A stretch of DNA of 64,000 nucleotides from UMGS1601 sp900553335 (GTDB lineage Bacteria; Bacillota; Clostridia; Oscillospirales; Ruminococcaceae). The stretch spans positions 1-64,000 of the forward strand of contig CALEUW010000030.1 of NCBI GenBank assembly GCA_937920725.1. Direction: 5' to 3'. This document shows positions 51,454 through 58,926 of this stretch, piece by piece; position 1 is the stretch's first letter; each line of letters begins with the position of its first letter. The notes under the pieces are model-generated. The model saw only the letters and a list, made by a program, of their open reading frames with translations, was not told the origin of the DNA and searched no databases. The translations under genes were made by a program, and so were the position numbers.

Positions 51454-51515
51454 AATTAAACTAAGATGTTCCCCTCTAAAAACGCTGAATAACGGGGCTG
51501 CTCCCCTTTATTGAA
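51454..51515 (-). repeat. Internally deleted family 1 repeat
   Basis: Keeps both ends of the short subtype (TTAAACTAAGATGTTCCCC and AACGCTGAATAACGGGGC...CCTTTATTGAA) but lacks the middle hairpins. Confidence 0.65.
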
Positions 51516-51538
51516 TGAAAATTTTGATTAAAATTATT

Positions 51539-51577
51539 AACCCAGTGGCTTTGCTTTAATAGTCGCTGGGTTTTTTA
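51539..51577 (+). terminator. Terminator downstream of the prepilin gene
   Basis: AACCCAG (51539-51545) pairs with CTGGGTT (51566-51572), followed by TTTT. Confidence 0.7.
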
Positions 51578-51586
51578 CGCAACAAA

Positions 51587-51608
51587 GGGCAGGTGTAAAA
51601 ACCTGCCC
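51587..51608 (-). terminator. Terminator downstream of ridA
   Basis: GGGCAGGT (51587-51594) pairs with ACCTGCCC (51601-51608); read on the minus strand it is followed by TTTG. Confidence 0.65.
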
Positions 51609-51626
51609 TCTAATATTTGATATTAT

Positions 51627-51998
51627 TTAGGTTTCGGCAATTACTTCTACTTCGACTAAAACGTCTTTTGGAAGCTCCTTTACCGCAACACAGCTTCTAG
51701 CCGGTTTTTCGGTAAATGTTTCGCCGTAAATTGCGTTGAATGCCGCAAAGTCAGACATGTTTTTTAAGAAGCATACCGTTTTAACAGCTTTTTGCGGAGT
51801 AGTTCCTGCTTCCTTTAAAACAGCTGTAAGATTTTTCATAACCTGTGTTGTTTGCTCCTCAATAGTTGTTCCCTCAATAGTGTTTGTTTCAGGATTAATT
51901 GCTATCTGTCCTGAAGTAAAAACCAAATTTCCGGTCTTTACAGCCTGTGAATAAGGACCGAGAGCTTCGGGTGCGTTCTTGGTGTAGACTTTCTCCAT
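51627..51998 (-). CDS. ridA: RidA-family reactive enamine/imine deaminase
   Basis: Hydrolyses 2-aminoacrylate and related imines released by PLP enzymes such as threonine dehydratase. The 123-residue protein has PYSQAVKTGNLVFTSGQI, and the substrate-binding Arg in ARSCVAV. ATG 51998 follows AAAAGGAG; an upstream in-frame ATG at 52022 overlaps ilvA. It is directly downstream of ilvA (17 bp), which matches its role of clearing that enzyme's by-product. Confidence 0.93.
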   Translation of the reverse strand: MEKVYTKNAPEALGPYSQAVKTGNLVFTSGQIAINPETNTIEGTTIEEQTTQVMKNLTAVLKEAGTTPQKAVKTVCFLKNMSDFAAFNAIYGETFTEKPARSCVAVKELPKDVLVEVEVIAET

Positions 51999-52015
51999 TG
52001 TAAAAACTCCTTTTC

Positions 52016-53209
52016 TTAACAAAGATGATATCCGGCATCTTTAAGCGCCGAGGTTATTTCGTCAATATGATCTTGGTTTTTAGTTTCCAAAATGATTCTT
52101 AAAAAGCAGCCGTTGACGTCCTGGCCCTCATTTGCTCTTTCGTGATGAATTGATGTAACATTTCCGCCGAGAGCGGCAATAATATCAGCAACTCCCTTAA
52201 GCTGGCCCGGCTTATCTATAAGCTCGATCATAAGCTGTGCGCTTCTTCCGGTCATAATAAGCCCCCTCTTGATAACTCTGGAAAGAATCGTAACATCAAT
52301 ATTTCCACCTGAAAGCAAGCAAGCTACTTTCTTGTCCTTAAGAGGAAGTTTATCAAAAAGAACTGCTGCAACGGCGACTGCACCTGCTCCCTCAACAACG
52401 AGCTTTTGCTGCTCCATGAGAGTGAGAATAGCGGTTGAAATCTCATCATCATTTACCGTTACTATGTCGTCAACGTATTTATTTACAAGCTCAAATGTAA
52501 GGTCACCGGGTTCTTTAACGGCGATTCCGTCAGCAATAGTAGACACGCTTTCAAGACATTCGATTTGATTATCCTGGATTGAATTAAACATACTTGCAGC
52601 GCCTTGAGCCTGAACTCCGTAAACCTTGACTTTCGGATTTAGCTGTTTTATTGCAAATGCCACTCCTGAGATAAGTCCGCCTCCGCCTATCGGAACGATA
52701 ACTGCATCAAGATCGGGAAGCTGATCTAAAAGCTCAAGTCCAATTGTTCCCTGACCGGCAATAACATTTTCATCATTAAACGGGTGAATAAAAGTATAGC
52801 CCTTTTCTTCTTTGAGCTGTAAGGCCTTTTGATAAGCATCATCATAAACTCCTGGAACAAGACACACCTCAGCGCCGTAAGCTTTTGTAGCCTCGACCTT
52901 TGAAATCGGAGCACCGTCAGGAAGACATATGATCGACTTTATTTTGCTTTTCGTCGCTGCAAGGGCAACCCCTTGAGCGTGATTTCCTGCTGAACAGGCA
53001 ATAACACCCTTCGATTTTTCTTCTTCATTAAGCTGAGAAATTTTATAGTAAGCACCTCTTACCTTAAATGAACCTGTAGTTTGCAGATTCTCGGTTTTTA
53101 AATAAACCTTGCAATTATTACTCAGCTTCGGCGCATAGATCACGTCGGTATTTCTGATTACTTCTTTTAAAACAAAAGAAGCGTGATAAATCTTGTCAAG
53201 CGTTAGCAT
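52016..53209 (-). CDS. ilvA: Threonine ammonia-lyase with C-terminal ACT domain
   Basis: PLP enzyme that deaminates threonine to 2-oxobutyrate. The 397-residue protein has the PLP Lys in TTGSFKVRGAY, the Gly-rich phosphate loop GGGGLISG, and a single C-terminal ACT domain (about 320-397), the short form also called TdcB-like. Control by an Ile-type T-box argues for a biosynthetic isoleucine role. ATG 53209 follows AAAGGAGAG; upstream in-frame codons fall in the T-box terminator. Confidence 0.92.
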   Translation of the reverse strand: MLTLDKIYHASFVLKEVIRNTDVIYAPKLSNNCKVYLKTENLQTTGSFKVRGAYYKISQLNEEEKSKGVIACSAGNHAQGVALAATKSKIKSIICLPDGAPISKVEATKAYGAEVCLVPGVYDDAYQKALQLKEEKGYTFIHPFNDENVIAGQGTIGLELLDQLPDLDAVIVPIGGGGLISGVAFAIKQLNPKVKVYGVQAQGAASMFNSIQDNQIECLESVSTIADGIAVKEPGDLTFELVNKYVDDIVTVNDDEISTAILTLMEQQKLVVEGAGAVAVAAVLFDKLPLKDKKVACLLSGGNIDVTILSRVIKRGLIMTGRSAQLMIELIDKPGQLKGVADIIAALGGNVTSIHHERANEGQDVNGCFLRIILETKNQDHIDEITSALKDAGYHLC

Positions 53210-53239
53210 ACTGACTCTCCTTTTTAGGTAATTTATGAT

Positions 53240-53515
53240 AAAATAAAAGCCTCGCCTCATATTCAAGAGGCGAAGCGTAATTACTCCGTGGTACCACTCT
53301 TATTGCCGCAAAGCGACCGCTTATGCGTATCAAACAATACGCTTCCTTATAACGGAGGAAACCGAACAGCCTTAATCAACATAAAGTCTTTAGGGCGTCA
53401 GCTCTGGGCGGATGAATATCGGAAAAATGTAACAGCTCACACCAAACGCTGTTTCTCTGAAATCATTAAAACCGATAATCGCAGTAAATTCTGCACCCAT
53501 CATTGCCTTTAACTA
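53240..53515 (-). promoter_or_regulatory. T-box riboswitch controlling ilvA-ridA
   Basis: On the minus strand the leader contains the T-box sequence AGAGUGGUACCACGG (53286-53300) and a terminator with CGCCUC/GAGGCG arms and UUUUAUUU at its end (53240-53272). A Stem I has UAUCGG/CCGAUA above a loop whose 3' side reads AUUCAUC; both AUU and AUC are Ile codons, fitting uncharged tRNA(Ile) as effector. The T-box differs slightly from the common AGGGUGGNACCGCG. Confidence 0.88.
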
Positions 53516-53521
53516 ATAAAA

Positions 53522-53549
53522 ATTATATCACTTTTTTTGTCAATGTCAA
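53522..53549 (-). promoter_or_regulatory. Promoter of the T-box-ilvA-ridA transcript
   Basis: Minus strand TTGACA (53544-53549), 16 bp, TATAAT (53522-53527). A second TTGACA directly abuts the first. Confidence 0.75.
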
Positions 53550-53590
53550 GAGCTAAAAATAAATATTTTTTACCCTGCTGAAGTTGAAAT

Positions 53591-53619
53591 TTGCTTTTTT
53601 GAAAAAAATATGTTACAAT
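53591..53619 (+). promoter_or_regulatory. Promoter of the 53658 gene
   Basis: TTGCTT (53591-53596), 17 bp, TACAAT (53614-53619), with AGGAGGA shortly before the GTG start. Confidence 0.55.
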
Positions 53620-53657
53620 TTCTAAAATCTAATTTTTGGTAACAGGAGGAAGAAACA

Positions 53658-54218
53658 GTGAATACACGAAAGAAGCCAAGGCTGGCCTTTGTGATGATTG
53701 CCGTTTTTGCATTGTTGGCGCTTATTGCGGTGATAATGTTTGCCACACCGCTTAAAACCTATACCAACGGTTTTCTGGCTTCGTTTTATACAGACGAAAC
53801 CGCTGAAGAATCCGAGGAAAGATTTGATGAAATTGATAAAAAGGTAAGAGAGCTTGCCGATGAATTTGATATGGAAATAAAGGAGAGCGACCGTTCAAAA
53901 CGCCCGTCACTGGATTATAGGTTTGTTTTGGACAACTCTCAGATTTACGTTACTTTTTCCAATACTGAGGGCTATATGAATATGACTTTAATCTGTCAGG
54001 AATACATGGCAGCGGATAAAAATGTGCTTTCAAAGTTTTATAACAGCTTTTGTTTTTCAAACGTCAAATCGCTTGAAATAATACAGTACATAGAACAGCT
54101 TCCGGTGAACAGCAAAACCGGGGAAGCAGTTTACTTTAACTCAAGCGGCAGGGAGTACATGAAAATGGAACCGGATGGTCTTGTGCTTTCGGGAGCGGTA
54201 GAAAAAGATATTTATTAA
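53658..54218 (+). CDS. Uncharacterised membrane-anchored protein
   Basis: Not recognised. The 186-residue product has one N-terminal transmembrane helix (about residues 9-30), an acidic, probably coiled-coil stretch (EESEERFDEIDKKVRELADEF) and a mixed alpha/beta extracellular part. GTG start at 53658 with AGGAGGA upstream. Monocistronic between its own promoter and a strong terminator. Confidence 0.65.
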   Translation: MNTRKKPRLAFVMIAVFALLALIAVIMFATPLKTYTNGFLASFYTDETAEESEERFDEIDKKVRELADEFDMEIKESDRSKRPSLDYRFVLDNSQIYVTFSNTEGYMNMTLICQEYMAADKNVLSKFYNSFCFSNVKSLEIIQYIEQLPVNSKTGEAVYFNSSGREYMKMEPDGLVLSGAVEKDIY

Positions 54219-54230
54219 GTATTAGGCAAA

Positions 54231-54271
54231 AAGCGGCAGGAATCATAAGCTTCTGCCGCTTTAATTTTTTT
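54231..54271 (+). terminator. Terminator after the 53658 gene
   Basis: AAGCGGCAG (54231-54239) pairs with CTGCCGCTT (54253-54261), followed by a long T run. Confidence 0.9.
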
Positions 54272-54274
54272 TTA

Positions 54275-54384
54275 TTCAATAAGGAGCACGGCCCCGTTAT
54301 TCAGCGTTTTCAGCGGTAGGATAGAGTCCTCCTGCTGAAAAATTAAGCGGAACCCGCAGCCTATAGAGGGTGGACGTCTTAATT
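54275..54384 (+). repeat. Family 1 intergenic repeat (short subtype)
   Basis: Opposite orientation to the copies at 45366 and 60747: TTCAATAAGGAGCACGG, CGTTTTCAGCGG, CTGAAAAATTAAGCGGAACCCGC. Its right end overlaps the mpg stop codon by a few bases. Confidence 0.8.
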
Positions 54385-54885
54385 CAGTATAAATCGCCAT
54401 TTGATATTGCGGTATTTTTCTGTTGCGTAATCTATACCGACTCTTTTGTCTGTGGTTATCTTACATTTTTCATCTGTGTCCTCAATCCAAATGTGCGGAT
54501 TGTCATATATATTTTCTCCGTTCAGTATTCCTGTAATACCAAGCTGCTTAGTAAGCTTTGCAGGACCGTTGAACTTTCCCTCACATGCTCTTATCAAAAC
54601 AGCCTGAGGATTATCTTTTCCTCCTGTCACAACGTTTAAAAGCCAATGAATTCCGTAGCAAAGATAGATGTAAATAGTTCCGCTGTCACGGTAAAGAATT
54701 TCGGTACGCTTGGTTTTTCCTTTTGATGCATGACATGCGGTATCTTCTTCACCTCTATATGCTTCCGTTTCGGTTATGATAAGCGAGCGTTTTTGCCCGG
54801 AGATATTTGTAACAAGCCGTTTGCCGACAAGATCGGGAGCTACCTTTAAAACATCTCTGTCAAAAAAGTCTTTTTTTAGTATCAT
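54379..54885 (-). CDS. mpg: DNA-3-methyladenine glycosylase (AAG/MPG type)
   Basis: Excises alkylated and deaminated purines in base excision repair. The 168-residue protein shows ITETEAYRGEEDTACHASKGKT, the conserved YIYLCYGIHWLLN and NGPAKLTKQLGI. It is slightly short at the C-terminus, where the reading frame ends inside a family 1 repeat, so repeat insertion may have set the present stop. ATGA overlap with rqcH. Confidence 0.88.
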   Translation of the reverse strand: MILKKDFFDRDVLKVAPDLVGKRLVTNISGQKRSLIITETEAYRGEEDTACHASKGKTKRTEILYRDSGTIYIYLCYGIHWLLNVVTGGKDNPQAVLIRACEGKFNGPAKLTKQLGITGILNGENIYDNPHIWIEDTDEKCKITTDKRVGIDYATEKYRNIKWRFILN

Positions 54886-56642
54886 TTTACTTCAAATCCT
54901 TTGATAAGCTCTTCATCGGGTGTGACAAAGAGTGTTTTATTATCTGTGAAAATAACCATTCCGGGTTTTGCACCGGTTGGCTTTTTCACGTTTTTTACAT
55001 AAGTATAATCAACGGCGACAGAGGAAGAGTTTTTTGCTTTTGAATGATATGCCGCAATGCAAGCTGCTTGTGAAATATCAGTGTCTTTGGGATATAAACC
55101 GTTGGTTTTTAAGATAACATGCGAGCCGGGTATGTCTTTTGTATGAAGCCATATATCCGTTTTGAAGCTGTCTTTAAGAGTAAGCTTATCGTTTTGGCGG
55201 TTGTTTCTGCCTACCAGAACCTCAAATCCGCCTGATGTTTTAAACTTAAGAGGAGGAAGCATTTTTTGCGTTTTTGATTTAGATTTTTTAGGCAGTTTTA
55301 AGTACCCTTGCTCATAAAGCTCTTCTCTGAGAGCTAGTATATCCGATTCGTTTGATGCTCTTGTCAGTGCATCAAAAACGCTGTCAATATATAAAAGCTC
55401 TTGTCTGCCTTCATCAGTAAGTCGGGTAAGCATTTTTTCAGCCGTATCGCATTTTTTGTATTCATTATAGTATTTCTGAGCGTTTTGCTGAGGAGTAAGA
55501 CGCTTGTCAAGACTAACCTTAATATCACGCAAATCCTCTGATGTATAATCGGTGAGCATTACCTCTCCGTCACCTTTTTTAATTTTGTAAATGTTTGAGA
55601 TTATAAGATCTCCTATTTTCTTATATTCATCTCGTTTTTTGCATTCCAGAAGCTCAGTAAGCTGATTTGAAATTCTTCTGTTTATTCGCTCGCTGGTGCT
55701 TATAAGAAGCTTAAACAAATCGTCTGCTCGCTGTCGGGTTCGGCTTAAGCGGTCACGCTCGGCAAAAAAATAATCCAAAAGCTCACTTGGAGAAGCAAAC
55801 TCTTTTCGTATCATCAAAGAGCCATACTGCAAAATATCTGTAAAGCAAAAATCCTTAAGCTGATTTTCTTTTGTTTTTAAGGTCACAAATTTGTTTTTGT
55901 GATTCTTTACCGAATCAGCTGTATTTGTAAAGAAAAAGCAAAGCTTATCCTTTTGTCCGTCGGTTAAGTCCTTAAAGCTGATCGTATCAGTTTTAGCCGT
56001 ATAAAAAACAGCTTCCCTTGCCATGACAGGAGAGATTCCCTCAAATGTGTGCAGTAAGACCTTTGATAAATCCTTTTCACAGTTTTGCTCAAGAATTTCA
56101 AACAGCTTGTCGTTTTTAAAACTAAAAATACTTAATCTTGTTTCTTTCGGCGGAGGGGAATAAAGCATTCCCGGCAAAACAGGCCGAACGCTGGATACGT
56201 CCTGTCCGATTCTTTTTATGCTGTCTAAAATTTTGCCCTCAGAATTTATAAGTATAAGGTTTGAGTGCCGACCCATTATCTCGATAATAAGGGTGAGTCT
56301 GACTATATCTCCCATCTCGTTTGAAGAATCAAAATCAAAGTACAGTATTCTTTCAAAACCGTCTTGGCGAATAGAAATAAGCTTTCCCGAAGAAAGATGC
56401 TTTCTTAAAAGCATACAAAACATCGGAGGAGCTTTTGGATTGTCAACGGCAAGACAAGTTTTGTGAACTCTTGCTTGTGATGCATTTACATTAAAAAGAA
56501 TTTTGTGCTGCTTTTGTCTTGTTCTGAAATTTATTATGATTTCTTCTTTAGAGGGCTGATGTATCTTATCAACACGAGCATCCACTAAAGATTTTTGAAG
56601 CTCGTCTTTTATAAGGTTTAAAAAAACTCCGTCAAGAGCCAT
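54882..56642 (-). CDS. rqcH: NFACT-family ribosome quality control factor RqcH
   Basis: Binds stalled 50S-peptidyl-tRNA complexes and adds C-terminal alanine tails that mark products for degradation. The 586-residue protein has the NFACT-N module, a helical coiled-coil middle (about 280-430) and the NFACT-R domain (about 455-560, LHTKDIPGSHVILKT). Residues 97-98 read Glu-Arg (GFERIL) where B. subtilis RqcH has Asp97-Arg98, important for tailing; a conservative change. Older names include fibronectin-binding protein. Between nif3 and mpg in one operon. Confidence 0.92.
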   Translation of the reverse strand: MALDGVFLNLIKDELQKSLVDARVDKIHQPSKEEIIINFRTRQKQHKILFNVNASQARVHKTCLAVDNPKAPPMFCMLLRKHLSSGKLISIRQDGFERILYFDFDSSNEMGDIVRLTLIIEIMGRHSNLILINSEGKILDSIKRIGQDVSSVRPVLPGMLYSPPPKETRLSIFSFKNDKLFEILEQNCEKDLSKVLLHTFEGISPVMAREAVFYTAKTDTISFKDLTDGQKDKLCFFFTNTADSVKNHKNKFVTLKTKENQLKDFCFTDILQYGSLMIRKEFASPSELLDYFFAERDRLSRTRQRADDLFKLLISTSERINRRISNQLTELLECKKRDEYKKIGDLIISNIYKIKKGDGEVMLTDYTSEDLRDIKVSLDKRLTPQQNAQKYYNEYKKCDTAEKMLTRLTDEGRQELLYIDSVFDALTRASNESDILALREELYEQGYLKLPKKSKSKTQKMLPPLKFKTSGGFEVLVGRNNRQNDKLTLKDSFKTDIWLHTKDIPGSHVILKTNGLYPKDTDISQAACIAAYHSKAKNSSSVAVDYTYVKNVKKPTGAKPGMVIFTDNKTLFVTPDEELIKGFEVK

Positions 56643-56660
56643 TTCCTTTTCCCCTTTTCA

Positions 56661-57416
56661 TTAAATGATTTCTGTTATATCTTTGTTGCTTTCGGCGATA
56701 AAAACGTCATCTGCAAATCCTCTTAGTTTTTCAAGCAAATACTCGGTAATTATATTTTCTGTGTAATAATGTCCTGCGTCAATTATTGAAAAGCCGTCGT
56801 TTTGTGCGTCTATAAACTGGTTGTGTTTGACATCTCCCGTTATTAACGCATCGCATCCTTTTTTTATAGCAACCGGATAATACTCTGCTCCCGAACCTGA
56901 AATCACACCGACTCGTTTTATTTGTGTTTCGGGGAGATTAAGTCTTACTGCTTTGCAGCAAAGCTTTTCTTTTATTATTTCGGCAAGCTCTTTTGCTGAG
57001 ATTTCCTCAGCAAGCTCAATTATTCTTCCAAGACCGGTTTCGTCATCAATAGATCCGTCGGCAGCTTTTCCAATGCTAAGCTTTTTTGCAAGAAAATCGT
57101 TTAGTCCGCCTTTTGCAAGATCAAAGCTTGTGTGCATACATATTGCGCTCACACCTCCTGCTGATAAAATGACGGCAGGATTGCCGGAGGTTAGAGTTTT
57201 GAGAGGTGAGAAAATAACAGGATGATGAGAAATGACCAGAGAAACGTTCTTTCTGACAGCCTCATATGCTATTTCTTTTGTTATGTCAAGGCAAAGCATT
57301 ATGCTCTTTATTTCCGTTGAATTGTTTTCTACTAAAATTCCGCTGTTGTCCCATCTTTCCTGAGCGCAAAACGGAGCGAATGAATCTATGTAATTGTAGA
57401 CCTCTTTTACAGTCAT
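56661..57416 (-). CDS. Nif3/YqfO-like dinuclear metal center protein
   Basis: Conserved 251-residue protein of the Nif3 family with a two-metal site: ISHHPVIFSPLKTL, CMHTSFDLAKGGLND and the C-terminal IDAGHYYTEN. It is the short form without the central insertion found in B. subtilis YqfO. Role uncertain, possibly GTP cyclohydrolase-like or a tRNA-related hydrolase. The ATGA overlap with trmK shows the conserved trmK-nif3 coupling. Confidence 0.9.
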   Translation of the reverse strand: MTVKEVYNYIDSFAPFCAQERWDNSGILVENNSTEIKSIMLCLDITKEIAYEAVRKNVSLVISHHPVIFSPLKTLTSGNPAVILSAGGVSAICMHTSFDLAKGGLNDFLAKKLSIGKAADGSIDDETGLGRIIELAEEISAKELAEIIKEKLCCKAVRLNLPETQIKRVGVISGSGAEYYPVAIKKGCDALITGDVKHNQFIDAQNDGFSIIDAGHYYTENIITEYLLEKLRGFADDVFIAESNKDITEII

Positions 57417-58096
57417 TTTTCTTTCTCCTTTAGAAATTTGTCTATACTAACAGAAATCTGCAACAGCCTTTCGCTTTGGGAAAGTTTATCCTTTGAGTTT
57501 TTCATGCCGATTGCAGCGGTTTTGAGTTTTTTTGCGATATCACTTAAATATCTTCTGTCATCTAAAGACTTGTTTGAAAGCTTTCCTGTGTATAAAAAAT
57601 AATCATCATAGTCGATTTTTATTCCCTGATATTCAGCATTTATTACCGTATAGCAGAAAACGCCTGACGATACGGCAGATTCGTTTTTTATATAAAAGCC
57701 GTTGTCGCACAAAAATCTGCGAAGAAGGTGAGGCTTTGTCATAGGCTGAAGTACAAGATTTGTCTTATTGGTTTTTAAGTAATTGCATCGGCTTATAATA
57801 TCCGAGATCATTTCTCCGCCCATTCCGGCAATAATAACATCGGTAATCTCGTCTGTCACAACGCTGTCAAGGCCGTCTGATTTGACGATAGTTATTTTGT
57901 CTGAAAGCCCGTTTGAAAGTACCGTTGTCTTCGCCGCTTCTAGAGGACCGTCCTTAATGTCGCAGGCAACAGCTCTTTTGGAAATTCCGTTTTTAACGAG
58001 GAAAACGGGAAGATAGGCGTGATCTGTTCCGACATCAGCCGATATCCCTCCTCTGCAAACATATTCAGCACATTTTAAAAGTCTTTTGTCAGTCAT
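57413..58096 (-). CDS. trmK: tRNA (adenine22-N1)-methyltransferase TrmK
   Basis: SAM-dependent methylation of A22 in tRNA. The 227-residue protein begins MTDKRLLKCAEYV and carries the SAM loop ADVGTDHAYLP and the catalytic-region motif DVIIAGMGGEMI. ATG 58096 (AAAGGA 9 nt upstream) is the start; the frame stays open upstream to 58456, but that extension is translated from the family 3 repeat and is not protein sequence of the family. Heads trmK-nif3-rqcH-mpg. Confidence 0.92.
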   Translation of the reverse strand: MTDKRLLKCAEYVCRGGISADVGTDHAYLPVFLVKNGISKRAVACDIKDGPLEAAKTTVLSNGLSDKITIVKSDGLDSVVTDEITDVIIAGMGGEMISDIISRCNYLKTNKTNLVLQPMTKPHLLRRFLCDNGFYIKNESAVSSGVFCYTVINAEYQGIKIDYDDYFLYTGKLSNKSLDDRRYLSDIAKKLKTAAIGMKNSKDKLSQSERLLQISVSIDKFLKEKEK

Positions 58097-58123
58097 TTTA
58101 AATTTTCCTTTTGTGTGAAAAAT

Positions 58124-58323
58124 AGGGTGACAAAAAAATGCCACCCTCAGTCTTTTGAAAAAGCACACTTTTAAAATAATGTCGCGTAGGCGGACATGCG
58201 CCGACGCAGCGACACCTTGAGAGAAAATCGGCGGTGCGAGCCGATTTTCGACGAAAAGGGGTTTCCCATGGGGAGCGTTGTCGGCTTTGCCGACACGCTC
58301 AGAGTGACAAAAAATGCCACCCT
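58124..58323 (-). repeat. Family 3 intergenic repeat
   Basis: A 200-bp element, inverted relative to 16055-16240. It contains the perfect hairpin GAAAATCGGC/GCCGATTTTC, a GTCGGC-TTT-GCCGAC-type hairpin, and GTCGC/GCGAC arms. The ends carry direct copies of GTGACAAAAAATGCCACCCT (first copy with one extra A). It lies between the DUF1858 gene and trmK. Confidence 0.8.
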
Positions 58324-58344
58324 GATTTTTAGATTTTGCTTGTA

Positions 58345-58551
58345 TTAGTTTTCGAAATGTTCGTTTAATTTTTTTACAAGCTCCGCAGGATCTACCCCAT
58401 GAACAGCACAAGCCTGTCCGATAGACTCGCTTCTGGCTGACGGACAGCCTAAGCAATGCATTCCCATATCAAGGAAGAATGGCGCAGTGTCTGCGTCACG
58501 ATCTAAAATATCGCCGATGATTGAAGCTTCAGTTACTTTAAAATCTGCCAT
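58345..58551 (-). CDS. DUF1858 small redox-associated protein
   Basis: A 68-residue protein of the DUF1858 family, with the vicinal Cys motif MHCLGCPSA typical of hybrid-cluster-associated redox disulfide domains. A role in thiol or sulfur redox chemistry is inferred from the family only. CGGAGG precedes the ATG. Confidence 0.85.
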   Translation of the reverse strand: MADFKVTEASIIGDILDRDADTAPFFLDMGMHCLGCPSARSESIGQACAVHGVDPAELVKKLNEHFEN

Positions 58552-58585
58552 TTTTTATACCTCCGTTTATTTGTTGTTAAAAACA

Positions 58586-58672
58586 CTATATTATAATCTC
58601 ATTGCGATTTATCGCAATCGTCAGCAAAGCCGACAAGTCGGCGACAGCCGCAAATTAATGATTCTCTTAAAG
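58586..58672 (-). repeat. Family 2 intergenic repeat
   Basis: Inverted copy of 13899-13990, sharing ATTGCGAT.ATCGCAAT, GCCGAC, GACAGCCGCAAATTAATGATTC and CTTTAAG. It lies upstream of the DUF1858 gene and before the ABC-F promoter. Confidence 0.75.
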
Positions 58673-58720
58673 ATATTATAACCGATATTTTATTAAAATG
58701 CAAGTGTCGCTTGTTTTTTG

Positions 58721-58749
58721 TTGCGTTAGGTAAAAATATATGGTATACT
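58721..58749 (+). promoter_or_regulatory. Promoter of the ABC-F gene
   Basis: TTGCGT (58721-58726), 17 bp, TATACT (58744-58749) preceded by TGG; the transcript would start near 58756, giving a leader of about 170 nt that contains a family 1 repeat. Confidence 0.7.
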
Positions 58750-58768
58750 AAATGAAAATCCGGAATAT

Positions 58769-58903
58769 ATAACAACGACTATGCCCCGCCTCTAAGGCGG
58801 CGGACAACTTAGCCTTTCAGCAGTGGAATAATTCCCTTACTTAAATCCTAAGGGGCTAATGTCAGGTCGTTTGTTGAACGACGGGGCGCTGCCCCTTATT
58901 GAA
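58769..58903 (-). repeat. Family 1 intergenic repeat (long subtype) in the ABC-F leader
   Basis: Inverted copy of the 3893/35901 type: ATAACAACGACTATGCCCCGCC, the AGGGGCTAATGTC block, GGTCGTTTGTTGAACGACGG and CCTTATTGAA. It lies between the promoter and the GAAAGGA ribosome binding site. Confidence 0.8.
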
Positions 58904-58926
58904 AAGCTTTGAAAGGACGAAATTAA

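Noticed and set aside
53288..53512. Plus-strand 74-codon frame upstream of ilvA
   Set aside because: It is the antisense of the T-box leader.
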